From positions 27,205,666-27,269,665 of the forward strand of contig NC_092579.1 of the NCBI RefSeq assembly GCF_037975245.1: a stretch of DNA of 64,000 bases. Reading direction: 5' to 3'. Below the pieces are notes generated by a model, which searched no databases, was not told the origin of the DNA, and was given only the letters and a program-made list of their open reading frames with translations. The translations under genes and the position numbers were made by a program. The DNA comes from Apostichopus japonicus. Lineage: Eukaryota; Echinodermata; Holothuroidea; Aspidochirotida; Stichopodidae. Shown piece by piece: positions 1 to 11,365 of this stretch. The first letter of the stretch is position 1; every line of letters begins with the position of its first letter.

Positions 1-3000
1 TTGTAACATAACACTATATATACTACAGTATATCAGTTTACAGCTGATTAGACTTAACTGCTGAATGTGAAATCCGTCCGTCCGGAAGATCTTACTATTA
101 CTGTGTGTTTATATCTTCCTGTTTGAAGTATCACAGATTATTATCTTGGAATGCATTTATTACACTTAACACTGTCATAGAGCTGTGTTATCAATACCTG
201 TGCAGATATACAGTTTTGACCCCTGTGGAGGTTTGCAGAATTTTAGACCTAACCAGCATTGGCATGACTTTGCATATATTGTAGAAACACTGTGTATGGC
301 TTTTTAACACAGTAATCACAGTCTGTGCTTGTGTTTCATAAGACAGATTCCGCATGGCGATGGGCAGTACGCATGTGCAGTGTTTACAACGTTGCAGTCT
401 TGTGGAAATTTAGGTGGCAGATTAGGTAGAGGTTTTGACAAGATATATACCATTTGTGAGAATTGCGATGAAACCTAACATCCACTCTGAAATGGAATGG
501 CTGGAAAGTGTTTATTCAAATTTTGGTTATAAATCCGATTGAAATGACAACTGACAAATTTCCCCGCCTGCTGCAGCTTTTACGCTGTAAATGGGTTTTA
601 TGTTGTTGTCAAAAAATAGGTTCCGATTTGTCAACCACAGATCAAGAGTGACTGCAGGCCAACCTGTGTCATTTCAACTCTTGAGTAAACCTCCTAAACA
701 ATACTAATTGTCTTTAAATTGCAGCAAAAAAGTTCTTCAGGTTCTAACAGCCAATCCAGAATAACTACTGTACTAAATGCATGGGATTCAAAATTTTGGG
801 TTGGAAATGCACTTTTCGTGATTATGAAGTTTACCTTTTATACAAAAGTTTTATGTACTGTTAATGGACCATTGCAGTACAGTATGCATTTGTGTAGCAT
901 GGGCATGTGGAATAGCATTTTGTTGTGCATTAATCCCTGTACACAGACACTATATGCAGCCAGCTGGTTTGAAGGCAGATAAGTTCTAATTAAGTGTTTT
1001 AATTTTTGTGTAGCACTTTTCCAGGCTCTGAGCCACTATTTAAAATATGTAAGTTTAAAATAAGTTTTTAAAATAAGTTCCTGTGTAAAAAAGATGCATC
1101 TTTGGACTTGTGCAACAATTTGACCATTTTGCGATGTGATACTGGATAATTTATTCCCATGCAAAATTGTCCAAATTAACAGCGAGAGAAGTTGCAATTT
1201 AAGCAAATACAGTGATATAATTATTTCTTCATGCATTTGTTTGTTCTTTTGTTCATTCATTCATTCATTGAACTATTGAATCTCTTCTGAGACATCCACT
1301 TTCCTTCTTTTTATCCTTGTTGTGGCAAAATAATACGTCTTTGCTTGTTTTGTCCAAATATTGCAAACAGTTGCAAAAACACACTGAAATACTCACAATG
1401 ATGACGTTCTTGTCCGTCTTGTTACTATGGGACTTGGAATGAGGAATCGCATTTTAGGCGACATCTGATTAGGGCTGAGCGGCGATTTCTTATTTGGAAT
1501 ATCTGCGGCAGACATATTGCATCGGCTGACTTTATTCAATATTGTTCAAAAATTGTTGTCTGCTTTCCTTGGCTTGGGTCGTCAATCTGTAAGAGAATCA
1601 AAATGGTGACAATACATTCAACTTTAATATTCACAATCATTTTGAGGGGTCTTAAAAAACCAAAAGAATTACATCACTGATGATACTGATAAAAATTTGA
1701 CGAGAGGAAATAAGGATACAAATACAAGAAAACAGAACAAGATCATTCCACTTTAATAATAGATTTTAAGCATTTTTTTGCCACCACCATATTCAGAGCA
1801 AGATTTTGTGTAACCATTTCCTATCTGCTCTTTGAGAAACTGCATTAGTTTCACTCTCCCTTTAATGAAGCAAATCCCTCTGATTTGTCTTTCATGAATT
1901 AAGTTCAAATCCACAGTTTCTAGAAATTAAATGCATTTTGGCGAGGAAAAGAGACTAAAAGTTCTGCTATTAGGAGACCGTTTCAATTATCAATGCAAAA
2001 TATCAAAAGCTAATAGATAATCACTTCGCTGATAGCTGTTTCAAAAACTTCAGACCATTCATAATTGTGGATAGGCCTAATTATCTTAGGTCAGAAGTTT
2101 AGTCTAAATATTCTGTCACTAATGAAAGATATAAGAATGAGCAATAGAAAAATGTTCAAGTAGTAATTGGTACAACCAATTGCATGTATCAACCTAATTA
2201 TAGACCTAATTTATAGCCTACATATGCCTCTGAATGTACCATTTAACATCTTCCATCTTACTCTCTTTTTTTCTGGAAGAGGACACCCACATCCCTTCCC
2301 CCCTCCCCACCCCCCACCCCCAACCCCCCGACCCCAAACACCCACCAAACATGGAAGTCGTGTTGAGTGAATTTGTGGCCAAATCCCCTATTTTTACAAT
2401 CCTTGATCTGCCACCTCATTTCTTGATTCAAATTTATTTCAATCTATGCAGGCTGCTACTGGTTATTTTGGTGTAATGGGGTAGCCTAGAGCAATATCAT
2501 CAAGGCAAAGTAGGCTTCTAAGTTCTAGCATATTGTAGCCTAGATCCAACAAAGCTAGCAGTAGCAGTATGAAAATCTAAATGTATTGACAACTCAGTCT
2601 ATAAATTACAATAGTAACTATTAGCAATAAGAAAGCGCTGTCGTGATTGCAGACGAAACCAGCCAAGCATACAAAGTAACATCGATACTAGTACTACCTT
2701 ATAGTAGTAGTAGTACTAGTAGCCTAGGTCTACAGGCCTTAGTTTTATGCTAGGCCTAAGCTCTTATTAGCTACAAAACAGTAGCTTAAAGTTAGGCCTA
2801 ACTTTGTTACTGTAGTGTAGGCTAAGATTGCTTGATAAATTCAAGTTACACTATACTCTAAAGTACGTTAGCTAGTGACAAGAAAGGATGATGTAGTTGC
2901 TTACACTTGCTTGCAAACCTCGTGAAGACGAAATGATTACTTTTAGAACAGTGAAATAACACACAATATTGTTCTATTCCTGTCTCAACCATTGAACAGC

Positions 3001-5475
3001 TGACCTCAATAGCCGTGAAGCAAGTTGGATACACACACAGATTGTACGTCAACAACAGATACCGTTGAATTGCATGTGATAGTACACGCCTGATCATGTA
3101 CTTCAGTTGACCTCCTACGCATTTGGTTTACGCAGCTTGTTTACTTGGACCATGACGAGTATGCCTCCATTGTGGCCTGTCGTCTTAGGGAATCTCCCCA
3201 ATTAAACGCCGTATTGAATATTTCATGGGCGTGGTCAAGTCGGTGGGGCCTATATCTGTAAACGACATTGAGAAGAAATTTGTGAAAGTTATGCTTCATC
3301 ATGACAATTGAATTTGAATCGAGAATTACAATGATGCATGTATAATTGCAGAATTTGAAATAAGATGAAAAGGTGTTGCAGATAAAATTGGGGTCCACGT
3401 CATTGAACAGATCAAGTCCCCAAGTAATGCGTCCAAGCCTCGAATCGGAGTGCTGCTATAGCTGGCTTACCCAGTAGCTCCCTGCACGAAATAATCAAAG
3501 TATTATGTGGTTTCACCAAATGTGTTCAGTGCTACAGTATATCATGAAACTGGGCTGAGAGTCCACAGGAGTGAAGTTTTGATTGTTCATGCCCTGGTAG
3601 GCCATCAGCTGAAGCTCAAAATGTGGCTGTAAAATCAGTTTCGTTCCAGCAACACCGGGTCTAGACTTTTAATGCATTTTTGGGTAGTTTAATGCATCAC
3701 AAACATTATATCAAAAGTTCTCCAAAAAATTTCCTGCAGTATTTTTGTAAGAAACCCTTGAAATTGGGTATGTTATGTAGACATTACGTGCTACGATGCT
3801 ATGTATTAGGAACACATGTGCTAACGTTAGATTTGGTACAGTGGTGCATACATACCACTCTTTTCTTATATGTTAAATTACGACTGAGATATTTTTTTTG
3901 TATAATAGTTGGGTCAGGGTTACAAGAATGGTGGAAGAGGATTCTGGTCTAAGGGTCAGTGAGGGTTGTTTTCAGGCATTACAAGTTGTGCCCCCCCCCT
4001 CCATTTTCGCCAAAATGGTAAAAAATCACATTTTCAACTTTGAAATATGAAATACAATTTTTGCACATTATAACTTAAAGGTTTTAATTATAAAAATATA
4101 CCACTTTTAATAAACTCAGATATAATGCTTTGTAATAAATCAAATATTTTTAGATTTTCCCCCTATGTTATGAATGCATTTCGTCTGTGCATGTATGCGT
4201 AAATATACACATATAATGAAAAGTTCCTCTCCATAATTGTTACACTCCCCATCCAAACTGTTTTACAAATGCGACCCCCTCCCCCTCTACTTTACATGTA
4301 GCTAAATCCCTAGTTACAATGAGATGTACCAATGCCCCAAGACCAGTGAGCTATTTCTTTTGTATAAATCAATATATAAGTTGGCACACTAAGACGTCAT
4401 GGCATATCGTAGATGTGAAATAAAGTTATAGTCGGTATATATCCGTTACCTTAGTACTCTTTCTACAGTCTTCTGCACAACTAGGTATTTTCTCCTTGTT
4501 ACTGAAACGACATGTTTATAATTCTTATTCCTGCAAAAAGAGTTTCCAAGGGAGTTAACGTATAAAAGAAAAGATCGACAAGGTTTCAAATGGTATTTTG
4601 AATAATAATAGTTCTATATTCTACAAATAATATGAATAATAAAGGTGAATGGTACAAATAAGTGAATAACGAAGACAGTTAACTTAAGCCCCAGATAGAA
4701 AGAAATAATGTATCTATTAAGACTGGGTCGATACACTCAATGGTGTAGTAGAGCTGGGCCTTTGCGATGATTCAAGATACAGGTTCTTCATCAAAAGGCG
4801 CGGCGCGGAATTAATAAGTGATTAAAAGTTCATCCAAGGACAGTTGTACTAGTCTTAACAGTATCCACTTCAATTCACTGCATGGAAGTCAGATATGGTA
4901 TTGAAAAGGGAAAGTCTATTCCGTAGTAGAGGTGAAGATAATTAGATGAAATAAAAGTCACTAAAGACTTGAATATCCTTCTGTCAAAACTTGAACAGAT
5001 GCACAGACATATTAACAATATGAATAAAACAGGTAACGAAATGTTACGGCAAACAATAAAGAACCGTGATATTGGAACAGGGTCAGGGGCGATGGTTCCC
5101 CAACAACAGTATATAAACCTTTGACTGGTTTCAGGACGCGGTATTTGCGTCATCGTCATCAGTAAATGTAGTTGTGAATATGCAAGAGGTAAAGCATGCC
5201 CATAACACTCTCCTCCCCCCTCCCCTCCCCTCCCCTCTCAAGAAAAAGTGTGATTTGAAGAAAATGTGGATATTTATCAAAGGTGTCTGGTAGGTAGGGT
5301 AATCTACGTAAAACTACTAATAGCTAAAATGAATATATGAATAAGATCATGTTTTCTGGTTCCTTTAAACTCTGGGGAACAAAATAATGACAACATGACT
5401 TTGAAAAAGTTAACCCTCTTCACAAACTTCAAACTTGATTAAAATTTCAGACTAAGATATCAAGATTTAACACCA
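1..5475. other. Intergenic DNA, no gene recognised
   Basis: I see no convincing coding exon, RNA gene or transposon end in this stretch. It is AT-rich with C-rich patches (about 2283-2345, 3991-4003 and 5210-5238) and repeated TAGGCCTA-like words around 2690-2830. Short open frames exist on both strands but none resembles a known family. The first kilobase could be 3' untranslated sequence of a gene to the left, but nothing here proves it. Confidence 0.5.
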
Positions 5476-5865
5476 TCACAGTTCATCCTCCAAATCATCT
5501 TCCCCTGCATCAACAATCTCAACATCTTCTTGGAAGTTGCTGCAATTTCTATATTTACATAGGTCTGTACACGGTAGTTGTGCATTCATTCAGGAACATC
5601 TGTCTTTAAGACATTTGCCGACTCTACAGCTACTGCTGACACACTGAAGCAAAACATCTGGGTCAGGTGGCTTCGTCATCCAAGTGATTATAAGGTCATC
5701 ATTTTCAAGTTTCCATCCATGTCCCTCTGGTGAGAGGGCATCAATCCTTTGCTGCAATGCCCTACTGTGAATAGCAGCCTGGTTGGTGCAGCGCTGGATC
5801 AGAGCATCTTTTGTTGGTGGTAAACTCTGCTCTGAGGAGGAGATGAACAGAACACCTTGTACCAT
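5476..5865 (-). pseudogene. Relic of a CXC-type cysteine-rich, transposon-associated protein (C-terminal part)
   Basis: The frame reads a segment with GHGWKLENDDLIITWMTKPP and then a cysteine-rich tail (SSSCRVGKCLKDRCS). After an in-frame TGA at 5590-5592 the same frame continues through QLPCTDLCKYRNC and a run of acidic residues to a second stop at 5476-5478. This layout (hydrophilic linker, 'DW/TWMT.PP' stretch, CXC-like cysteines, acidic end) is one I associate with multi-copy uncharacterised proteins in cnidarian and echinoderm genomes that look transposon-derived. The TGA falls where the pattern calls for another cysteine, so it is best read as a nonsense mutation. Function is unknown; the cysteines suggest metal or DNA binding (inference). 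It may belong with the fragment at 6936-7382. Confidence 0.5.
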
Positions 5866-6935
5866 GAAATTGGATATTTTTGAGTCTCACATTTTATGAT
5901 GGGGTACCAATATAATTACAATTCAGCTAGAAATATGTTGCAAATTACTTTAATAATTTCAATGGAAAGATTAACCTGATATTGCATCTCAAAGCGTTTA
6001 GAGAATTTTTTAATTTTCCTTGGGGGAGGACCCCCATATTCCAAAAGTCCTAGATCCACCCCTGAACACTCAATGAACCACACATTGAAGAGAGTACTTT
6101 ACCTTTCAAGATCTGTATGTCTTCCTTGTCAAGAATTGTATCTAGTTTCTTCAACATTGAGAGTGGTACCTCACTTCAATGGCAACAGGGTCTTTTCCTC
6201 TAATATTCATAAAATCTGGGCTCATCTTTTTTCCGCTCTGCTGCTTGTCGAAGCAATACCTTAATAAAATGAAATAAAAAAAGCAAATTGTTTTGCATTT
6301 TCTGTTGATCAAAATGTAAGTTTGAACGAATAAGAACCAAGACAATTTTATTTATATACCATGTGATCTGCTCATCTTCTATGGACAAACAAAGACACAT
6401 TCAAATTTTGCAAACCAGTGTCATGCAAAACAGAATTAAAACAGGCTTTTTTTGACAGTACAGTACATTATCTCTTAATGTTACGGTTTAAATTATACAA
6501 TGGTAGATTATATCTGTTACTAATAATAAAGAGACACATACTTGTTCATTTTGGTAAAGCTAGACAGGCTGACCATAAGACCTTGCAAACCTAACCTTAT
6601 TGCACCTTTGTTACACTTATTTTTCTAACTAATATAATATCTCTATCATTCAAATAAAGGGCCACAGTAAGAAAACTATGAAGCCTGTATTTAACACTTA
6701 GGCTAGTGCCCCAGATGGAGAATTTGAAACAAATTTCCGTTCCTACCACCATATAACAAAACAAATCAGATGACCATGCCACTAATTATATTATGTTCAG
6801 GTCCAACACTGTGCCCTTTGACTTGGATTATATCCCTTAAGAGCTACCGATCTTGCATTATGCAACTTCTCTTAACACTTCAACTATGCCACAGAAGTAC
6901 AAGTAGAGTCGTGTAGTATGCTTAGGCTTACTGTA

Positions 6936-7382
6936 CCTCCATCGAAAGTCTCTGCCTGCTGCAGCTTGTCCCGTAATATAATAAATTGAACAGGCAATAC
7001 ACCAGAGCTTCTGCTTGGTTTCCTCGATCTTTTCCGTCAATTCTTCGTTTAAAATCATATGGGGTCTCCTCTGGAACTGTCCGTTTTCTTGCAGCAATGT
7101 GCTTGCTATCAATGAACCGCCTGTAACACTTATCGTGGAACCCCATCATACTATGCTGTTGAACACACGCTTGATCGTAGTAGGCCATGGAGTAATCAGT
7201 AGTACGGCGATATCACTGTCTCCGCCGCTGAGATTAAGCCAATCTTTAGCGCAGGAAGTAACTTTAGTCCATCGTTTATTCGTCAGTGCCTTAAATGCTT
7301 CAAATTTTACAGATTCAATGTGCACTGAGCACTGTAGATTTCCGTGTGTCGGAGACTGACTAGCGCCCGTGGGAGCCGCCAT
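6936..7382 (-). pseudogene. Relic of the N-terminal part of a cysteine-rich, transposon-associated protein
   Basis: From an ATG at 7380-7382 one frame reads MAAPTGASQSPTHGNLQCS and a helical stretch. Near 7200 the protein-like signal moves by one base into a frame reading MMGFHDKCYRRFIDSKHIAA followed by a basic run (RKR). The F/YHxxCYxxF pattern followed by basic residues recalls the N-terminal half of the same family whose CXC end lies at 5476-5865, 1.1 kb downstream on the same strand. A possible splice donor (GAG|GTACAG) lies near 6936. The frameshift and the gap without further exons argue for a decayed copy. Assignment is tentative. Confidence 0.35.
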
Positions 7383-8700
7383 GTTTGTTGTTTTCTACAA
7401 AGATTGCACACAGAACTCATGGCTCATTGGACAATTCATATCACATGGTACAGATATCTCACTGGCGCACAACTTTTGAACGTAAAACGGCAAGTTTCTT
7501 AACATACGCAATACAAAATATAGTTCGATCTTTCGAGCGGAATTGCAAAAAAACTGCAGGAAAGTACATGGAGAACTTTTGGATCATTAATCTTAATTAA
7601 TTTATGTATTCAATGCTGTAGAGAAATTTTAGACCCGCAGTTGCTGGAACGAAACAAGCGAATTTCGACCTTCAGCTGATGGCCTATGGCTCGTTCATGG
7701 ATCAAATGTGCAATATTCAAAATTACCCAGGCCAATTTTGGGATCCAGTACATATCAATTGCGTGTCCCTGAAAGGCTGCTACTTAATTTCCAATGCATC
7801 ATTGATTGATTGATTGTGAGAGAGAGGGGATCGGGGGTTGAAACCATTAGTTTGTATCCATGAAACCTGCGTTTTTTATCAGGGGTATACATAATTTACC
7901 ATGGCTCTCCAATGTAAGGTGACATAAGTGAGATATGAGGGTCCTTCGGATTCCCGGATCTCTGATATTTGCAGTGCCTTAGAGCTAGTAACCAAAATCA
8001 TACAGCTACTGACAAGTGAGACTCTCGACGCACCTATAACGTGTCCTCGGTGACAATGTCCTCCATCTTTCACATGAAATAACACTAGTTTCCAAATAAA
8101 CTGTAAATAAAATAATACAAATAGCTATCAGCCGATAGAAAAACGTTTGCACATTGACAATTGAACAAGATCATTTTCTCGCATGCACTGGGCCATGTAG
8201 TCTCATGAATGAATGTATCCGGGGGCTGTGTCCTCATGAATGGATAATAGCTAGCCCCTTATTGTCAGTGACGAGTCTTTACCTGGGCGAGCTATAATGG
8301 GTGTCAATGTTCCTACCCTCCCATTCATTGCATTGGCCTTTCCCCCAAATAATATTGTGATGCATCTTCAGTCAGAGATTATTAGCTGTGACTTGCAAAT
8401 GTGGCTCAAAGAGTCACCACTGGCCTTTTTTTTATGATGAAAGAGCAATATAATAGGCCGTACGGTAATTATGGAGTTTTCAAATGTTTGCGATTGTTTA
8501 GAATCTTTACATTGGAATCATGTTGATGAGGGGAGGAAGTTCAACTCTTTGACTAATTATGAATTTGGTTCAAGGATTCACCGATAAATATCTTTAGGAA
8601 ATCGGTTATAACATAGTGCAGCGTATTTCCGATTATTGCAGATATGCGTAGGCCTACTAATGTAGATGCAGTAAAGCGGAAATACCTCATCAACATTGCA
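7383..8700. other. Intergenic DNA, nothing recognised
   Basis: No recognisable gene, RNA or mobile-element end. Short open frames only. Confidence 0.45.
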
Positions 8701-9021
8701 CTAAAAATAAAGGCCTCCGGTACCACAGGGTAACTGCAGCAACTCCTTGCGTATATGTCTATATAGATTACTGTTAGCATGCGAAGAATGTTCACGCTTA
8801 TTAATTTCCAACCAGCTGCTGATCAGCCCTTGCTGAGAGCCTTTTGTAAACACATTTGAGCATACAGAGAACTGCCTTCGCAAACTTTCTTGGAGGTCCC
8901 TGACCTTCCATAATTCTCGAAGCCATTGACCCGGTATAGCTTTTATAAAGTCTCTCAGTTGGAGGGTAAAGGAGGTTACAAGCTTACTGAAGTTTGAACC
9001 TGAACCATTCATTCCGAGCAA
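8701..9021 (-). CDS. Unassigned 106-codon ORF, possible exon
   Basis: This frame has a more protein-like composition than its surroundings: a helical stretch (LVTSFTLQLRDFIKAI), a charged stretch (LWKVRDLQESLRRQFSV) and a basic end. An acceptor-like TTCAAACTTCAG sits just before codon 13, so the real exon, if any, may start inside. No GT donor follows the best-looking part, so it may be a decayed exon. The pattern LxxxFxVxxxVFxK is loosely like the N-terminal region of retinoblastoma-like pocket proteins, but I do not regard that as an identification. It could equally be chance or repeat-derived. Confidence 0.2.
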   Translation of the reverse strand: MLGMNGSGSNFSKLVTSFTLQLRDFIKAIPGQWLRELWKVRDLQESLRRQFSVCSNVFTKGSQQGLISSWLEINKREHSSHANSNLYRHIRKELLQLPCGTGGLYF

Positions 9022-11365
9022 TTAGCTATATAGTGACTGGTATGTGTGTAATTGTAGCGTTGTTGTAGGCTTGTAGCTATAGTAGTTATTCCGAAAAGAG
9101 CTGATGACAATTTGCGGAATGGACAAAAAATATCAATAGCTACACATAGAGTTAGTCGTCTGGACCCATAGCCAGACACGTGGCCATGGCCTGACCTCCA
9201 TGGCACCCCCGTGTTTATATTTACCACTACACCCACTCACCATCATAGTACAAAACTTAACGAGTTTCACGAATATTGCGCCCACTTTAAAATTGTTGTT
9301 GCCAGTCTGCTTAATTTTTTAATGCCCCCGGCTCCAACTACTGAATTCCAGGTTACATTGGCCTGGAGCCGTCTTTATGGTTACTTATATTCATCAGACA
9401 TTTTATACACTGCCAATATATGTTCATTATACAACTATAATATATTCGCATTTGCACGTAAATATAACTTTAAACGCTAAGTGATGACTGCCCGAGGTAA
9501 GGTTGTACACTGAGCTATATATTTTGCCGATGCGATATAATTTGGCAAGCAATATAAACTTTTACTCCACCTGGCAATGGTTTTCCGTTCACCGTCAAAT
9601 ATAGCAATGCTTGAGATACCGTACAACTAACTTACAGGACAATACAAGGCTTCCTGCGCTATTGTCTTGCAACTATCGTTTCTTTCCTCCAATAACCCGA
9701 ACAGCTGCAATAACTTATACAAAACGAACACTGAAAGTGTGTACAACTAGTTAGCGCTGCATATATTGCAGGATAATGAAAAGTATAAAAATGTCGATAT
9801 GCAACCTACGAAAAAAAGAAAAAAAAACTTTGCATTGGACACAACCGCTTTGTATTATGACGACATTTACGGTACCTCAAGGCTCACACATACACGTATG
9901 TATATCTTTTATGTAGGATAGATATTACAAAGCGCCCGTTTCCAACAATTTTGCGTTTTATAATAAGGCGCACTCGTCTTGCATCACTAGTGAGCGCGTA
10001 TTCGGAATGAGATCCAAATCCAGAGATAGATGAATAGCACCGAAGATAGTTGATTTCTTACTGAAAGTTTAAGTATTATTGCAGTTTTGTGTCTGTGTTG
10101 TGAATAGATTTTATGCATAACAGAAGAGGCACATCGTATAAATTGTTTTATTTTCGGTACTTTCCTAACATAAACTTCTTCGCTTTTTACAAAGGAAATA
10201 CATATGCTTCTATGCTTTCACACACAGAAAATTGAAGCCAGTGTATACGCCACTGAGTGTACAAATCAGTGGTATACGCTCGCCGGCCCGCCCATATTTG
10301 TCACTTAATTATTTCTTACTGCTTTGTTCGTAAATATTGTAATGATGATTACTTTGCTGTTTGTGGTGCCATGTGAAGGTGCCATGTGATAGGGACTTCA
10401 CGTAATGCCTTGAAGAAGTTCAAAGGGTCTGAGCTCAAACTTTGATACGACCGAAAAATATATATTTGCTGTACCTACAAGGATAAACGTGCAATAGAGA
10501 AAATCCTCCCCTTAGGGACCCACATTTATTAGGATGTCATGTGAAAACGGCACAGTCCTAAATCGAGAGAACGAGAGTGTGGGGGCGGTGTTGCTCAATA
10601 ACAAAACATGACGTAAGACCCCTGTGTTGAGAAAGGTGACGAGTTGCAAGGAAAAGAGAGCTGAATACCGCATAAATGTGTTCCCAACGGTAACTTAACC
10701 ATTGCATATTATCAAAACAATGCTATTTGATCTGTCAATAGCTCATTTGTTTCTACGTTCTGATCTGTTAAGACTTTTGCAACATCAACATGTTCTCAAT
10801 CGCAAGCAGCCTTTACAGATGCGCCTACTAACATGTTAAGAGATACAAAGTACAGAGCTTAGGCTAGACCTAGTGTTAAAGCATGGACTAAGCCTAGTGT
10901 GCTTTTAATTTCTTGAGCATTAATTGCTATATCATTCAGGTGTTCGTTAAAATTGAGGAGTAAGCTTACAGGTAGCGTATAGGCTACAGTAAAAATCTTC
11001 CAGTTTGCGACCAAGATTTAATTTAAGAGCTCAATTTGGCTACTAATCAAGGCCTAACTTAACACTGCAAATAACCTAGGCTAGCCAAGTTTGCAGTACA
11101 AAGGAATTGTTCTCATAAACCTAGTTATAAGGAATCTCTGTAAGCTACAATATGGTGTGTATTATAGGTAAACCAGACATATCTCTTAGGGCCTAAGATC
11201 TAACTTTGTTGCTGTACCAATATACTCTCTGCCCATTTCATACAACCCTGTAATAGACCCAGTAATTTATTCAGTATTGCATCGCTACTTGCTATACAAA
11301 ATGGTCCAGTTCTGTTGCTATATAAGTGTAAATATGTGTAGCAGTTCTCTAAATGGCCAGGAACT
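9022..11365. other. Intergenic DNA, nothing recognised
   Basis: AT-rich sequence with TAGGCCTA-type words around 10860-11110. No coding exon, RNA gene or transposon end seen. It could hold the UBFD1 promoter or a non-coding first exon, but no signal singles one out. Confidence 0.4.

Noticed and set aside
5590-5592. TGA as a selenocysteine codon
   Set aside because: The surrounding frame is a fragment of a decayed repeat-family gene and I see no clear SECIS-like hairpin; nonsense mutation is simpler.
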